From Pestalotiopsis fici W106-1 (lineage: Eukaryota; Ascomycota; Sordariomycetes; Amphisphaeriales; Sporocadaceae), in contig NW_006917102.1 in the NCBI RefSeq assembly GCF_000516985.1, forward strand, positions 1,373,681 through 1,437,680: DNA of 64,000 nucleotides, in the 5' to 3' direction. Both the position numbers and the translations under genes were made by a program. Within the stretch, counting starts at the first letter, position 1. Each line of letters begins with the position of its first letter. Positions 34,440 through 48,266 of the stretch are shown here, piece by piece. Under the pieces are notes generated by a model that was not told the origin of the DNA, did not search any database, and was given only the letters and a program-made list of their open reading frames with translations.

Positions 34440-36539
34440 GATGGCAGATGGCGACAAGCTGAGACGAGATGATGCAGAGAGCTCGGTCGAGTGTACAATC
34501 GGCGGACTGTTGGATTGTGCGTCGGAATCGCTTGTAGGCAAGCTATGGCTATGACGTTGACCGCCGCCTTGGGTAGCGCGCCGGAGATAAAGTCAGCTGC
34601 GCGTCGATATTGGTGTTTCCACGTATCGGTGGACCGCCGAACAGGTAAAGATAGGAACAATTAGGCGTGATAATAAGAGATACGCAAAAGCCAAAGCTCC
34701 GTCTGAACTCAGCAAGACTCAGTCCGCAGAGTGACGTGAGCTTGGGGAGATGTTGTGGGCAAAATTGAACTGGACCGCGGGTCTCATGAGAAAATAGCAC
34801 GAAACTTTTTTGTTGGAGACGGGCCAGTAGGTATCGCTCAGGTGGGCTGCTGCTGCTCCCCGTCTGCTATGACCGACCTAGACTATCTCCATGTACTTTG
34901 TCTTGCTAGAGGTCGGGTTCAAACAATGAGAATTGGCAAGTTGAAAATACCTGCTGGTGATTGAAAGAATTTGTTCCAATACGAGACCAGTAGCTATCTT
35001 TCCTGTTCGTGTCTTTCCCCTCTCTTGGATTTCTTCTTTCGCCTTCCTTTACGCCTTCGCGGGACCCAAGCATCGTTTTCCTTCGCTCAAATTCCAAAAT
35101 AATGAAAAAAAAAATAGCTGCCGCGCTCTCTCGTTCGTCGTATCCTGGTCGGACTTTCACAAGCTTAACGGATCGCCCCCTACGACCAGCCGCCCAATCA
35201 CCGAACCCATGGGGAGGATCTACAGCGGGTCTCAGCCTGCGCCCTGACCGTTTTCGGGTTGCAGTACTCTCAGTGTCATTCTCGGAGTGGAGGGGTATCG
35301 AAAGCAGGCAAAGAGGGGAGCTCTCGCGGGCATGGGATTGGATTTCCACGACCTCCCCCCGCCTATTGGAAGCTTCCCGGTTTCCTTTAGGGCAGCTCAT
35401 ACAGCGTCTGTAGCAGTAAAACGATGCCCTAGAACCCAGACGACCTTTCTGCCAAACTGCTCACCTGCAGTGCAAAGCAATCCAACGGTTTCAACGGCGT
35501 CTTATCACCTTTTACCCCTCATTCAACACAAATGCCTATTCATTGTATCACGAGCTCGTTGCACGTCATCTGTCAAAGAAACCCCCCAACAAAAATCCAA
35601 AACAGAGAACATCATGCACAGCAGTTAGTCACGAAGCACCTACGCCAGCCAGTTTAGTTGAGCTGTATGTATGTCGTATTACATGCTGCTTCGCTTAGTA
35701 GCCGCGTCGCCCGCAAGGTCCATTGTGTAAGTAAATAAATGCAACATGCCTTGTATTCCGTAGTGGTAATGTTATTATTATGGGTTCGAAAACCCAATTG
35801 GACTTGGCTAAGGTTGCGTGGCTTGCCCACTGGGGCAGGTCCGGGCGCCAAGCACGCTTCGGCACGGCGTCGTCCCATATCGAGCAAATATCGCTCCAGG
35901 CCTCGCGAGCCTGGTTCCTGGAAACGGCTTCATGGGCTGAAAGTTGATCCCGAGACATCTGCTCTATGTGGCCAGACGGACATCACATCTACCTGTTCCA
36001 TGCAACCAAGTAAGTACCTTGCAGTAAATTTGGCCGAAGACGCTCGTTCAAAACAGCGGAATTGAGCCGCACGAATCGACGTTGAGCATGTTGCGTATGT
36101 AGATTATAACTTGCAATCGCTGGGTACATATCTTACAATGCATGTCTTTGTATTCGTTATGACCAATATAATTCAATTCATCGCTCGGGACTTGACAAGA
36201 CTCTGGCAGATATCCAGGCTTCCTTGTACATCAGAATGCGACTTGCGTACTTTCACATGCTTGCCGGCAAACTTCAGATTCATTCGACAACCTGGCAATT
36301 TAACATTATGGGTTGTGCTTTAATTAGAGCCGTTCGTGGCCTTGCGTGGGATGGCATTGCTTGCACCCTCGTCTTTACAACGTCCGAGCTTTGGAGAGCA
36401 AAGTGTTCATCATGATGTCTTGTTTAGAACTGATTTCGTAAGTAGACTCGGTCCGTAGCATCACAGAGTAGTGTAGGCGCCGACCAATATCATTGCGGAA
36501 TGAAGTCGAATCCGCCACAAAAGACGAATCTCCTGCCAC
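34440..36539. other. Intergenic stretch, 2.1 kb
   Basis: Contains the acyltransferase promoter and leader (34440 to about 35600) and the 3' side of ETP1. A hairpin-like GGGTTCGAAAACCC at 35780-35793 was checked as a tRNA T-arm and does not fit. No gene. Confidence 0.5.
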
Positions 36540-38723
36540 TCAAGAACGACCTTTGCCCTTGTTCCGCCTTCCCTTCTTTTCGGGCACGCTGGCGGTACCC
36601 TCCTCCAGCTCATCTTGAGCGACCTGACCCTCGGCCTCCATCTCCTTCAGCTTCTCCTGCCCGCTGATGAACATGGTCAAATCATGGTTCTGATCTTTGA
36701 GATCTGCATTCTCCAATTCCAGGCTCTTGGTCTGTGCCCGGAGCGCCTCTAGCTCCTGACTGATGTGCTCAATCCTGCCCATCAGTCCTTCGCTGACCTT
36801 TTTCTCTTCCTGGAGGCTTTTGCCTAAATTTCGGGCCAGATCCGTAGACTTGGAGACTCGAGAACGCTCGCGGTCGATATCTTTTTCCAGAGAAGGCAGT
36901 GTCTCTTTTAGAGTACGATGTTCTTCTTGCAGTTTACCAAGTTCCGCCAATGCTTGTGAAGCTTGACTTGCAGCCTTTTCTGCGGCCGCTGCTGCCTTGG
37001 CTGCTTTATCCGCCGCCTCGGACAATTTGGATTCAAAGTAGACGCGTTGACTGTCCAATTGACTGGTAAGCAGATGTGTATACTCGACACCAATACTCTC
37101 GAGTTTGGCTCTGGGAACAAAATCGTCGTCCTCACTGCGCCTCTGAGGACTGTCCTGACGGTGACCCGGAAGCTCCACCACTTTACCATCCCCCTTCGTC
37201 CGTATCAAGCGATGCACCCAGGCATCTTCCATATAATCCCAGACATATTGAGTGTCTAGTTCAAGGGCAAAGGTGTGTGCTGTGTCTTTCCAGTGCTCCT
37301 TCGCATGTCCACCCTTGTAGCGACCGCAGCCCACATTGCCGCAAATCAGACATATCCACAAGTCATCGGGCGAGTCACACACTGAGCACAAATTAGACAC
37401 ATGTGACCCGAATGGTTGAAGATACGGATCTTCAGGATCGTATGACGACGATGAGTGACCACGGCTCATGCCGTCCATCTCATTGAAAGCAGCCAAGGAA
37501 GGATTCGTATGCCGACAGACAGGGCATCCAGAGCCTCTCCATTTCTGCAAGCATGAACAGTGAAATACATGCTGACAGGGTATCGTCAGCAACCCTGTAG
37601 TGTCGTCCATACGCTCGAGGCACACGGGGCATGTTGGCAACTCGATTAGATCTGGCGTTGGAGGAGGAAGGGGCTTGAAACCAGATGATGTGTTTGATGG
37701 TGTAAAAGGGTCATGACTGAGATCTGGAAAGCTCTGGTTCGGCCGGGTGGGCGTCTCGAATGTGACAGACTTGATACACGCCACATTGCAGGTTTCTGGC
37801 TCGATATGGTTGAAGACTTTGCCATCGAAAGCGTGCCTGAACTGCCTCGCTCGCTTGCTGTCCCGAAACTTCAATAGCACTAAATATCTGTTCATGCGAC
37901 CCGTCATGACCATTCTGTAGTGGCTAATGTCGTCTCTCCATTTATCACCAATAAAGCCCAAGAAGTCGCTTGCCGTCAAATAGCTAGGCACGGCCGGTAT
38001 ACACAAAGTGGTGCAATCGACATCTGTGGTTTGTTCTTGGCTACTACGAGCCTCTTCCGTGCTCCTAGCATTTTCAAGCTCAGGCGACTCCTCGCCGTCC
38101 CGGTAGAGGTGTACAATGCCCCAGCCGACCTCGGTGTTTTTTGTTTTGAAGGGAACAAATCTGGCCTTTGTAGCCTTTCCAGCACTGCTAATCGATGGTC
38201 CAACAGCCACGGCAGCAGTGTTTGAGCTTGATGGTCCGTCGTCGGGCATTGTGTCGTAGTTGCCCTCCCGAGGTGTGCCGACGTCCAGACTCTCAATGCG
38301 CACACGACCAAACCGCCAATCTTTGGTGGCAATCTCGGGCTTGATACCTGCGTCGGCGTTTGGAGGCGGATAGCTTAGGGTGCGCTGTCGGTGCTGCCTC
38401 TCACTGGGCGCACCGATAACCTCTTCGTCTTCGCTCGTTACTGGTCGAGTGGTTATTCCGCAATCGATTACGCCAGGTTTCGTTCTCTCGTCTATGTTCC
38501 CGACCGTATGTCGTACTCGGTACTCGTCGGAGTAGGTGGTCGTCAACGGGTGAGCTGGGAGTTCGCCAAAGATGTCGGAACCTTGAGGAGGTAACCAGGT
38601 TGTGTCTGCCCAAACCCCTGAGCTGCTTGCTGAACCCGACGTCTTTGTTGGATGCGCGGTCCGTTTCTCAGGAACAGGTGTGGGATAGAGCTCGAACTTG
38701 AGATGGTAAAAGTACGCCGGCAT
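36540..38723 (-). CDS. ETP1: BRAP2/ETP1-type RING and UBP zinc-finger ubiquitin ligase
   Basis: A single exon of 727 aa with the full BRAP2 layout. An RNA-recognition-like BRAP2 domain lies around 230-325 (IPAVPSYLTASDFLGFIG; NRYLVLLKFRDSKRARQFRH). A RING of the H2 type follows at 365-403 (CPVCLERM, then CQHVFHCSCLQKW and CPVC). The UBP-type zinc finger at about 446-510 (CSVCDSPDDLWICLICGNVG, then CGRYKGGHAKEHW and HTFALELD) binds ubiquitin C-termini. A long coiled coil spans roughly 560-690, and the tail is basic (KKGRRNKGKGRS). In yeast, Etp1 is needed for ethanol tolerance and for turnover of ethanol-repressed proteins; mammalian BRAP2 (IMP) retains proteins in the cytoplasm. It lies upstream of and parallel to the gene order ending in polyubiquitin, 607 bp away. 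Confidence 0.94.
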   Translation of the reverse strand: MPAYFYHLKFELYPTPVPEKRTAHPTKTSGSASSSGVWADTTWLPPQGSDIFGELPAHPLTTTYSDEYRVRHTVGNIDERTKPGVIDCGITTRPVTSEDEEVIGAPSERQHRQRTLSYPPPNADAGIKPEIATKDWRFGRVRIESLDVGTPREGNYDTMPDDGPSSSNTAAVAVGPSISSAGKATKARFVPFKTKNTEVGWGIVHLYRDGEESPELENARSTEEARSSQEQTTDVDCTTLCIPAVPSYLTASDFLGFIGDKWRDDISHYRMVMTGRMNRYLVLLKFRDSKRARQFRHAFDGKVFNHIEPETCNVACIKSVTFETPTRPNQSFPDLSHDPFTPSNTSSGFKPLPPPTPDLIELPTCPVCLERMDDTTGLLTIPCQHVFHCSCLQKWRGSGCPVCRHTNPSLAAFNEMDGMSRGHSSSSYDPEDPYLQPFGSHVSNLCSVCDSPDDLWICLICGNVGCGRYKGGHAKEHWKDTAHTFALELDTQYVWDYMEDAWVHRLIRTKGDGKVVELPGHRQDSPQRRSEDDDFVPRAKLESIGVEYTHLLTSQLDSQRVYFESKLSEAADKAAKAAAAAEKAASQASQALAELGKLQEEHRTLKETLPSLEKDIDRERSRVSKSTDLARNLGKSLQEEKKVSEGLMGRIEHISQELEALRAQTKSLELENADLKDQNHDLTMFISGQEKLKEMEAEGQVAQDELEEGTASVPEKKGRRNKGKGRS

Positions 38724-39330
38724 GTCTGATCAAGCAATCGAGACTCATCAGAGTGTCGTGTTGCCCGAGAAGAAAAGATTTGTTTGCAGCGGAGTCGAAG
38801 TGTAGTTTCAGGGCGGTGAAAACAACTCGACTCCAGGTAGGAAGCAGAAGGTTCTAGCAAGCCGCATATTTTTGCGGTTCAACACTTAGGCAAGAAATAC
38901 GAACAGGGAAGAATTCATGTTCAAGCAAAGCTGGAAAGAATGAGTAAGAGTTCACAATGTGGGGTGCCGGATCCGTCAAGTGGGTTGTTCCTGTCGCATT
39001 TTGTGGTGCCTTACCGCGACTGGGTCTACTAGACGCCGCCATCTGCCACTTACATAGTATTCACGACGTCGACTAATCCTGTGTTTTGGCTTCGACATAT
39101 CACATTGACATACACATTTCACATTGGTCATATTTCTCTCATAAAATGGGGGTCGAGGTTGTTCCTCAATGCATTCATTATGTACACCAATGCTGTTGGT
39201 GTCAAGATCGTAGTCACTACGATCCTAATGGATATCTAAATGCCATGCCGCGGATTCACCGCCTCATGACAACGGTTGAAAGTCAAACGCCAGATCGTGA
39301 AGTTGTAATATCGTGTCCAAATACCCGCGC
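38724..39330. other. Spacer between ETP1 and polyubiquitin
   Basis: 607 bp with the ETP1 promoter and leader and the polyubiquitin 3' end. Nothing else seen. Confidence 0.6.
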
Positions 39331-42828
<3,498 letters not shown>

Positions 42829-43572
42829 ATGACCTGTCTCCCTACGTGGCCCTTCCTCCTCTTTGGAGTTATCGAGCCGCTCCTTTTGTAAGTTGATCCC
42901 AACCGCTCGCTGCTCTCCATGATCCAATCAAAAAATGACTGAGACGCTATTCTTCTCCTTCCTTGTAGGGTATGGGCCTACATCGTAGGCATGCGCGATC
43001 CCCTCGCCTTCTACGCTGACCAGGTACCAGGCTCGCCAGTCGGAGCGGTCGCGGCCAGTGGTGGTAGTGACCTACTACTCCAACCGCAAAGCCTGAGTCT
43101 GGTCCTCCAGCTCCAAAACGTCTACCTGCTCCTGGCGGCCATGGCGATCCTGGCCTGCGTCACCGGCCGAGACCCGGCGACGGCGCGTCTGTACCTGGTC
43201 GCCGTGGCCCTGGCGGACCTCGGCCACATCTACGCCAGCTACGCCGCCATGGGCCCCGACGCCTTTTGGGATTATCGCGGTTGGAATCAAATGGTATGGG
43301 GCAACGTCGGCGTTAGGTTAGTAATCGCTGCTATTTCTTCCCCTATTGGCATGTCTTTGGGGGGTATAACTCAGACATGGCTTTGTCTGTTTCACGATGC
43401 GTGTCAATCTACTACTAATCCGGCCCCTTTACGACCCGAAATGAGCAGTGACTGACACCTTTTGTTGAGCAGCGCCTTCTTGCATATCAACCGACTGCTG
43501 ACGGTACTGGGGGTGTTTGGACCCGTTGCTGCCGTCAGCCCAGAGGGTGTCAAGCGTGCGAAGAAGGCTTAA
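42829..43572 (+). CDS. Small four-helix membrane protein, DUF7704-like
   Basis: Exons 42829-42887, 42969-43316 and 43473-43572 give 168 aa. Introns of 81 and 156 bp have GTAAGT/TTGTAG and GTTAGT/GAGCAG ends and both junctions are in phase. Four hydrophobic segments are visible: WPFLLFGVIEPLLLVWAYIV near the N-terminus, NVYLLLAAMAILACVTG, LYLVAVALADLGHIYASYAA, and a last one in the spliced C-terminal exon (AFLHINRLLTVLGVFGPVAA). The IEP in helix 1, the mid-protein LALADLGHIYA type segment and the NRLLT end are typical of the fungal DUF7704 family, whose function is not known. The C-terminus is basic (VKRAKKA). Reading past the second donor gives a false 154-codon frame. Confidence 0.75.
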
Positions 43573-45705
43573 AGAGTCGGCATTGGTTGCCAATCACCCC
43601 CTAAATGCCCCAAGACTTGAGGCCTGCATGTGCCAGTCAGACGCGTGAAGAGGGTTGTCACAATGGGCTGCTCAACCAGGAGGTAGGAAAGGTAAAGGGG
43701 TGGTTTCTGTAGCATTTGGTCATGTTTGAGGAAGTTCTGAAAGAGCGGCCAAAAAGAACGTCAAGTTTAATATGATCAGATATACGGTAGAGCCTATATT
43801 GATCTCAATATGGTGCAACATGTTCCTAATTTGAAATAGCAAGGTATATTGCCGTCGGATCGTGGAATAGACACGGTTATTCTCACTCTAATTCGTGAGT
43901 GATATCAAGTTGCGTGCAATCAGCTATGGTGAATCCATGGCAGACAAACTGTATCAAAAGCCTCCATAATCAAGGCTGTGTAAGCGCTTCTCGGATCAGT
44001 GAGTTTGCAGGAAGAGAATGCCTTGTTGCACCCATATGATGCAGTCATCGCAGACAAGATCCCCATCGCAAAATGAAATATGGTTCAAAGCATTCAAGTC
44101 AAATTCTGGGCGCCGCCGAGGAAAAGGCCAATCCTCATCCGACGTCGTCTGTGCTCGTATGCCCCGGTCGAGGTGCTACAATCGTATCGAGAGGATCCCT
44201 AGGCAACTCAGAATCAAGGAGGAGACACCATAATCAATATTAGGAAAAGGCTCGTGCTACATGACCCCATGAGAAAGAGGTAACTCCGCAAAGGATACCC
44301 CTAGTAGTTTGTGTGATATCCTACCGTGTGGGTGTGTGGTACTGTATCTTTTTTATGTGTATCCAATGTCGCGCCCAACTTGCCAGCACCTTCCAGCCCC
44401 CCATTCCCCATATGCAACCAACTCATCAAGGACGCAGGGGGGCGGGTTCCAATGCGTGATGCTCGGGACTTATAGAAGTTGTGGGATCCGCTATTGAAAA
44501 GCTGGCACTCTTCTTTGTTCATCGGTTTCTCACCCCTACATTCCGTGATGCAAATATACGGGGACCTCCTACAAAAGGGAAAAAATAAAATAAAATAGAA
44601 TCTTTCATTGAACATGGTTTCAGCTCCTTCTGCGACAGCAAAGTGCCGGTCAGAAACTGATGTGACGCCTGCCGGCCGATCCCTCATGCAGTCAGCACAT
44701 GATAATGATTGTGATCGAGTTCAAAAGTGCTTGGTGATGCAGCAGGTGTTTAATTTAATGAGCGCTTAGAATGGTGGCTGACCTGCAGCCCAATGCAACG
44801 GTGCATAGACAAACGAATCTACGTAGCTATGTATGGGAGATTGAAGTCACCTCGTGTGTCGCGGATAAGTACCAAAGACACCCACTGTCAGTAGCCCCCA
44901 CAAGCCTTGAGCCTATCTATTCGGTGGAGCTTCATGTGCATATCTTGTCAAGAATCGAAGAATCTCAGTGGTTAGATGGAACATTTTGTATTACTAGTAC
45001 TCAGATGAAGCCCACCTGTCCGACAGAACAAGATGATCCACGAAAGTGCCACATCAGCTCAAAATAAGCACAACATGGAGCGGCTCGGCCCATGTCACCA
45101 TATGTTCAAACCCATGAGTTGCCTTCTCACAAAGTCCCATCGATTGTAAAGTCCGGCGTGAGCTTGAGTGTTCCCAACGCCAATAGCAATGCATAATCAT
45201 CTATGCTTTGTATGAATGTCGTGTTCGTCGTTTATGTTGCGCGAAAATTGCTAATCCCATAACCCATACTATCATAACCATGACTGGCTCCAACCCATAC
45301 GTCAAACGACGATGAGGGGAGCCGAACAAAAAACCTTCCAAATTGAAAACAGGATAAAAACGCTTTTTTTGTAAATGGACAATTCCAAGTCATACACTTC
45401 GTTGAATGTCTCGTAAGATGATAAATGGTCATAAACTTGGCGTGAATGGCGTACGCGTGTCGTATTCGCATGCATTGGAGTTTGGCGGTGACCAGCCGTT
45501 AAGTGAGCGGATGAACGAGAAGTAGGTTGTTGAGTGGAAGGTGGGTCATGATGTAAAAATCAGATCCTCAGCAAACGCCATCGCTAAATGTTGCAAAATC
45601 AAACAAATGAAAGCAAGGCCAAAATAGAAGATACCAGACACGTCATAAAATGAACAGCTTCTGCAGCTGACAATATGAGGCTGGGTACGGCAACTATGAG
45701 ACACT
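43573..45705. other. Convergent intergenic region
   Basis: 2.1 kb between the stops of the DUF7704-type gene and the zinc-cluster gene. It holds only short frames without domains (for example 98 codons at 44771-45067). No gene supportable. Confidence 0.5.
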
Positions 45706-48266
45706 TCAATTGGCCTTAATGACCAGCTTTGACAGGAACTTGTTCGACAAGGAGTCGAAGTCGTATCTGTCAAACTTGGAGTTGTTTCGTGTCCTCAAGT
45801 ATGATTCTAAATTGGTGATTAGCATTTGTCAATCGGGTACACTAGAGTTGAAAGGTACTTACCATGCTTGAGGACATGTTGCCGAACTTCAGTCATGGCC
45901 TCGCAGACAGCAACATTGTTGTTGAGCAACTGGCCGTGGCGCTGGCTGTCCCAGTCGGTCAGGGCGGGCAACTTCTGGGAGATGGCGTGGAAGAGTCCAG
46001 TAATGACACCGACAGGGGTTGTCTCCATGTCACTGCAGAACTTCTCAACCGCAGCGGGGTCGGGCACTCGGTAGTGGCAGTCGAACTGCATCTCTTCCCA
46101 GACAGCGAGCAAGACGCAGGCCAGCATGAAGATTGTTGGCCAGTTCTTGAGGCGGTCACCACTGTAGACACTGGAGTACAAAGCTGAAAGCTCCTCCAGA
46201 ATATCCTTCTGAAGCTCGCGCCACATCTCGGCCATAGCGCACTTGATCTGGAAGTTGATCAGGACGGGAGCAACATACTTTCCATAGTACTTGGAGTCCT
46301 CATCATCAATCTGACCCTCCATCATGTGCTCGGATCCTTGCTGCTCAACAAGTGTGATGTGCATGGTAAGGTTGTATGCCAACACAAGCTTCAGTGCCTT
46401 GCGAAGAACAGGCAACTGCTCCTTGACGTAGAATCGGTGAGCAGTCTTCAGGATCTCGGTGATGAATGGAGTGCCTTCAAAGTGGTCGTCAATGAAGGAC
46501 TCGAAAGCACCATCGATGTGCTTGTCGAGATACTCGGCCAACGCCTCGTGGCTGATGCCCTTTTCGCCCACATCGAGCTTCTCGGTCTTGATGTCAAACT
46601 CAATCGGCTCTTGATCGGATTGGTAAGACTCAACCCAGTCAACCAGGAAGCAGCTTTCATCAGCCACATAGACCTGACGGACCATGACAGGCAGGCAGAA
46701 GCCATATCCGTGGGTGATCCACATGAGCGTTTCATCCTTGGCGAAGCCCTTGACATTGTAGACTGAGACGCCACGAACGAGGTGACGCTCATAGTCGGCC
46801 TTCCAGTCCTTCATGAAGTATCCGATATCCTTGATATCAATACGGGTACAGGGGACTTGCCAGAGACGAGCGTGGGAGGGCTGGCAACCATTGCAGGGTT
46901 CACCGGTGTCGCACGTCTTCTTGAGGAACTTGCAACGCAAGCAGGCACGCAGCTTCCGGATCTCACTTGCCTGCTTTCTTTGCTCGGGAAGAAGAGGGCC
47001 CTTTCTTCGGCCAACCTTCTTCTCAACAGTGCCATCCTTCTTACCATTTGACGTCCTCCTCGTGACGCCCTTGCTTGTGGTAGACTTGGCAATAGGGCTC
47101 TTTCTCGGACCCGAGTTCCGTCGCACGGTAGGCTGGGAGGGCGAAACGACACCGGAGCCAGATCCAGGGCTTCTGCTTGATGAGGGCGACGAAGCTGTGG
47201 ACTTGACAGAGACAGGAGCGACGGCCGAAGCAGGGCTGACGGTCTCGTGGGTGTGGTGAGCCTCGCCATGGTTGCAATTCCTGTGGTTCGAGGGGTCTGA
47301 GTAAGTGTCCGACTCAGGCGAGAACGGGGAGTAATTGAATGGAGGAATCTCTTCGTAGCTGCTGCTGAGATCCAAGTGCTGACTTCCATCAGAGTGAGAT
47401 GCATCGGAACTCGTTCTCAGATGAAGAGTCTGACCAGGGTTGAAGATGGCAGCGTTCTGGGCCTGGGCTTGAGCCTGGACCTGCTGGTACTGATCGTAGT
47501 TTTGATACATATCGACCTGGCTCCAGCCATTATCACTCGAGCCAAGAGATAGAACCTCCAAATAAGTGCCCGTAGGAGATTGGCTTCCCAAGCTTCCGAA
47601 ACGGGGTAGTCCATCTGCGGGGAATTGCAACGAGGTACCGAAATCCTGCCAATTGGCCATGCCCATACCGTCCCAGTTCTGCTGCATGGCATGAGCATCG
47701 TCTAGCGGAGGCATGCCATTGAATGCGCCCACGGTCATAGGATCCAAAGGAGCCTGAGTCGTCGCGGGGAGGTAGCCGAGAGCATTGGCCTGGAAACTCG
47801 TCGGAAACGCGTTGAAGGGAAGCAGAGGCTGCTCGCTGATGAACTGCGAGATATCGTGCGGGCCCGTGTGTTGCTGCTGGTGCTGCAGCAGGGTCCAGTC
47901 GGTTAGCAATGCTGGCGAGTGGACGTGGGTAACGCTTGGAAAAGTCGGAGATTGCTGTAGCGGACTCGCGCTATGTTGACTTGGAGAAGGCGAGTGTGAG
48001 TGCTGAGAATGCGAGTACTGAGAATGCTGCGAATGCGAGCGGGAGTGGTGGGACTCGCTCGGCGACGAGACTGCCGTCGAGTTTGTGTGATTCGGCACGG
48101 TCGCCATATCGATGGGTATCGACCAGGCGCCGGGTCTCGTGGGCGCCATGATGAGGGGATTGGTAGCAGCTGTCTGTGTGCTGTATGGGTAGCGGTTCCG
48201 CTGGTTGTCGAAAGCAGTCAAGTCCAACAGCGCGTCGCCGGCGTGCTGGTCGAATCCGACATTCAT
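45706..48266 (-). CDS. Zinc-cluster (Zn2Cys6-like) transcriptional regulator
   Basis: Exons 48266-45863 and 45806-45706 give 834 aa; the 56-bp intron is GTAAGT...TTTAG. The first ATG in the frame encodes MNVGFDQHAGDALLDL; upstream codons lead only to a TTG. Residues 1-430 are Ser/Gln/His/Pro-rich and probably disordered, with Q repeats (QQVQAQAQAQNA) and a basic stretch with an SGPRKSPIAKSTTSK core. The six cysteines at C442, C445, C452, C458, C461 and C473 give C-x2-C-x6-C-x5-C-x2-C-x11-C, with KFLKKTCDTGEPC matching a binuclear cluster but with a long last spacer. The C-terminal 350 residues are a compact helical region (FIDDHFEGTPFITEILKTAH). DNA binding in the nucleus is inferred; targets are unknown. 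The last exon would be missed by a frame-only reading, which ends in an intronic stop. Confidence 0.87.

Noticed and set aside
34440..34541. A 34-codon N-terminal extension of the acyltransferase
   Set aside because: It begins with TTG; the first ATG at 34439 gives the family length.
35776..35800. Hairpin GGGTTCGAAAACCC as a tRNA T-arm
   Set aside because: The loop is one base too long and no other tRNA arm can be drawn.
43075..43290. A minus-strand frame over the DUF7704-type gene
   Set aside because: Antisense shadow with no start or domain support.
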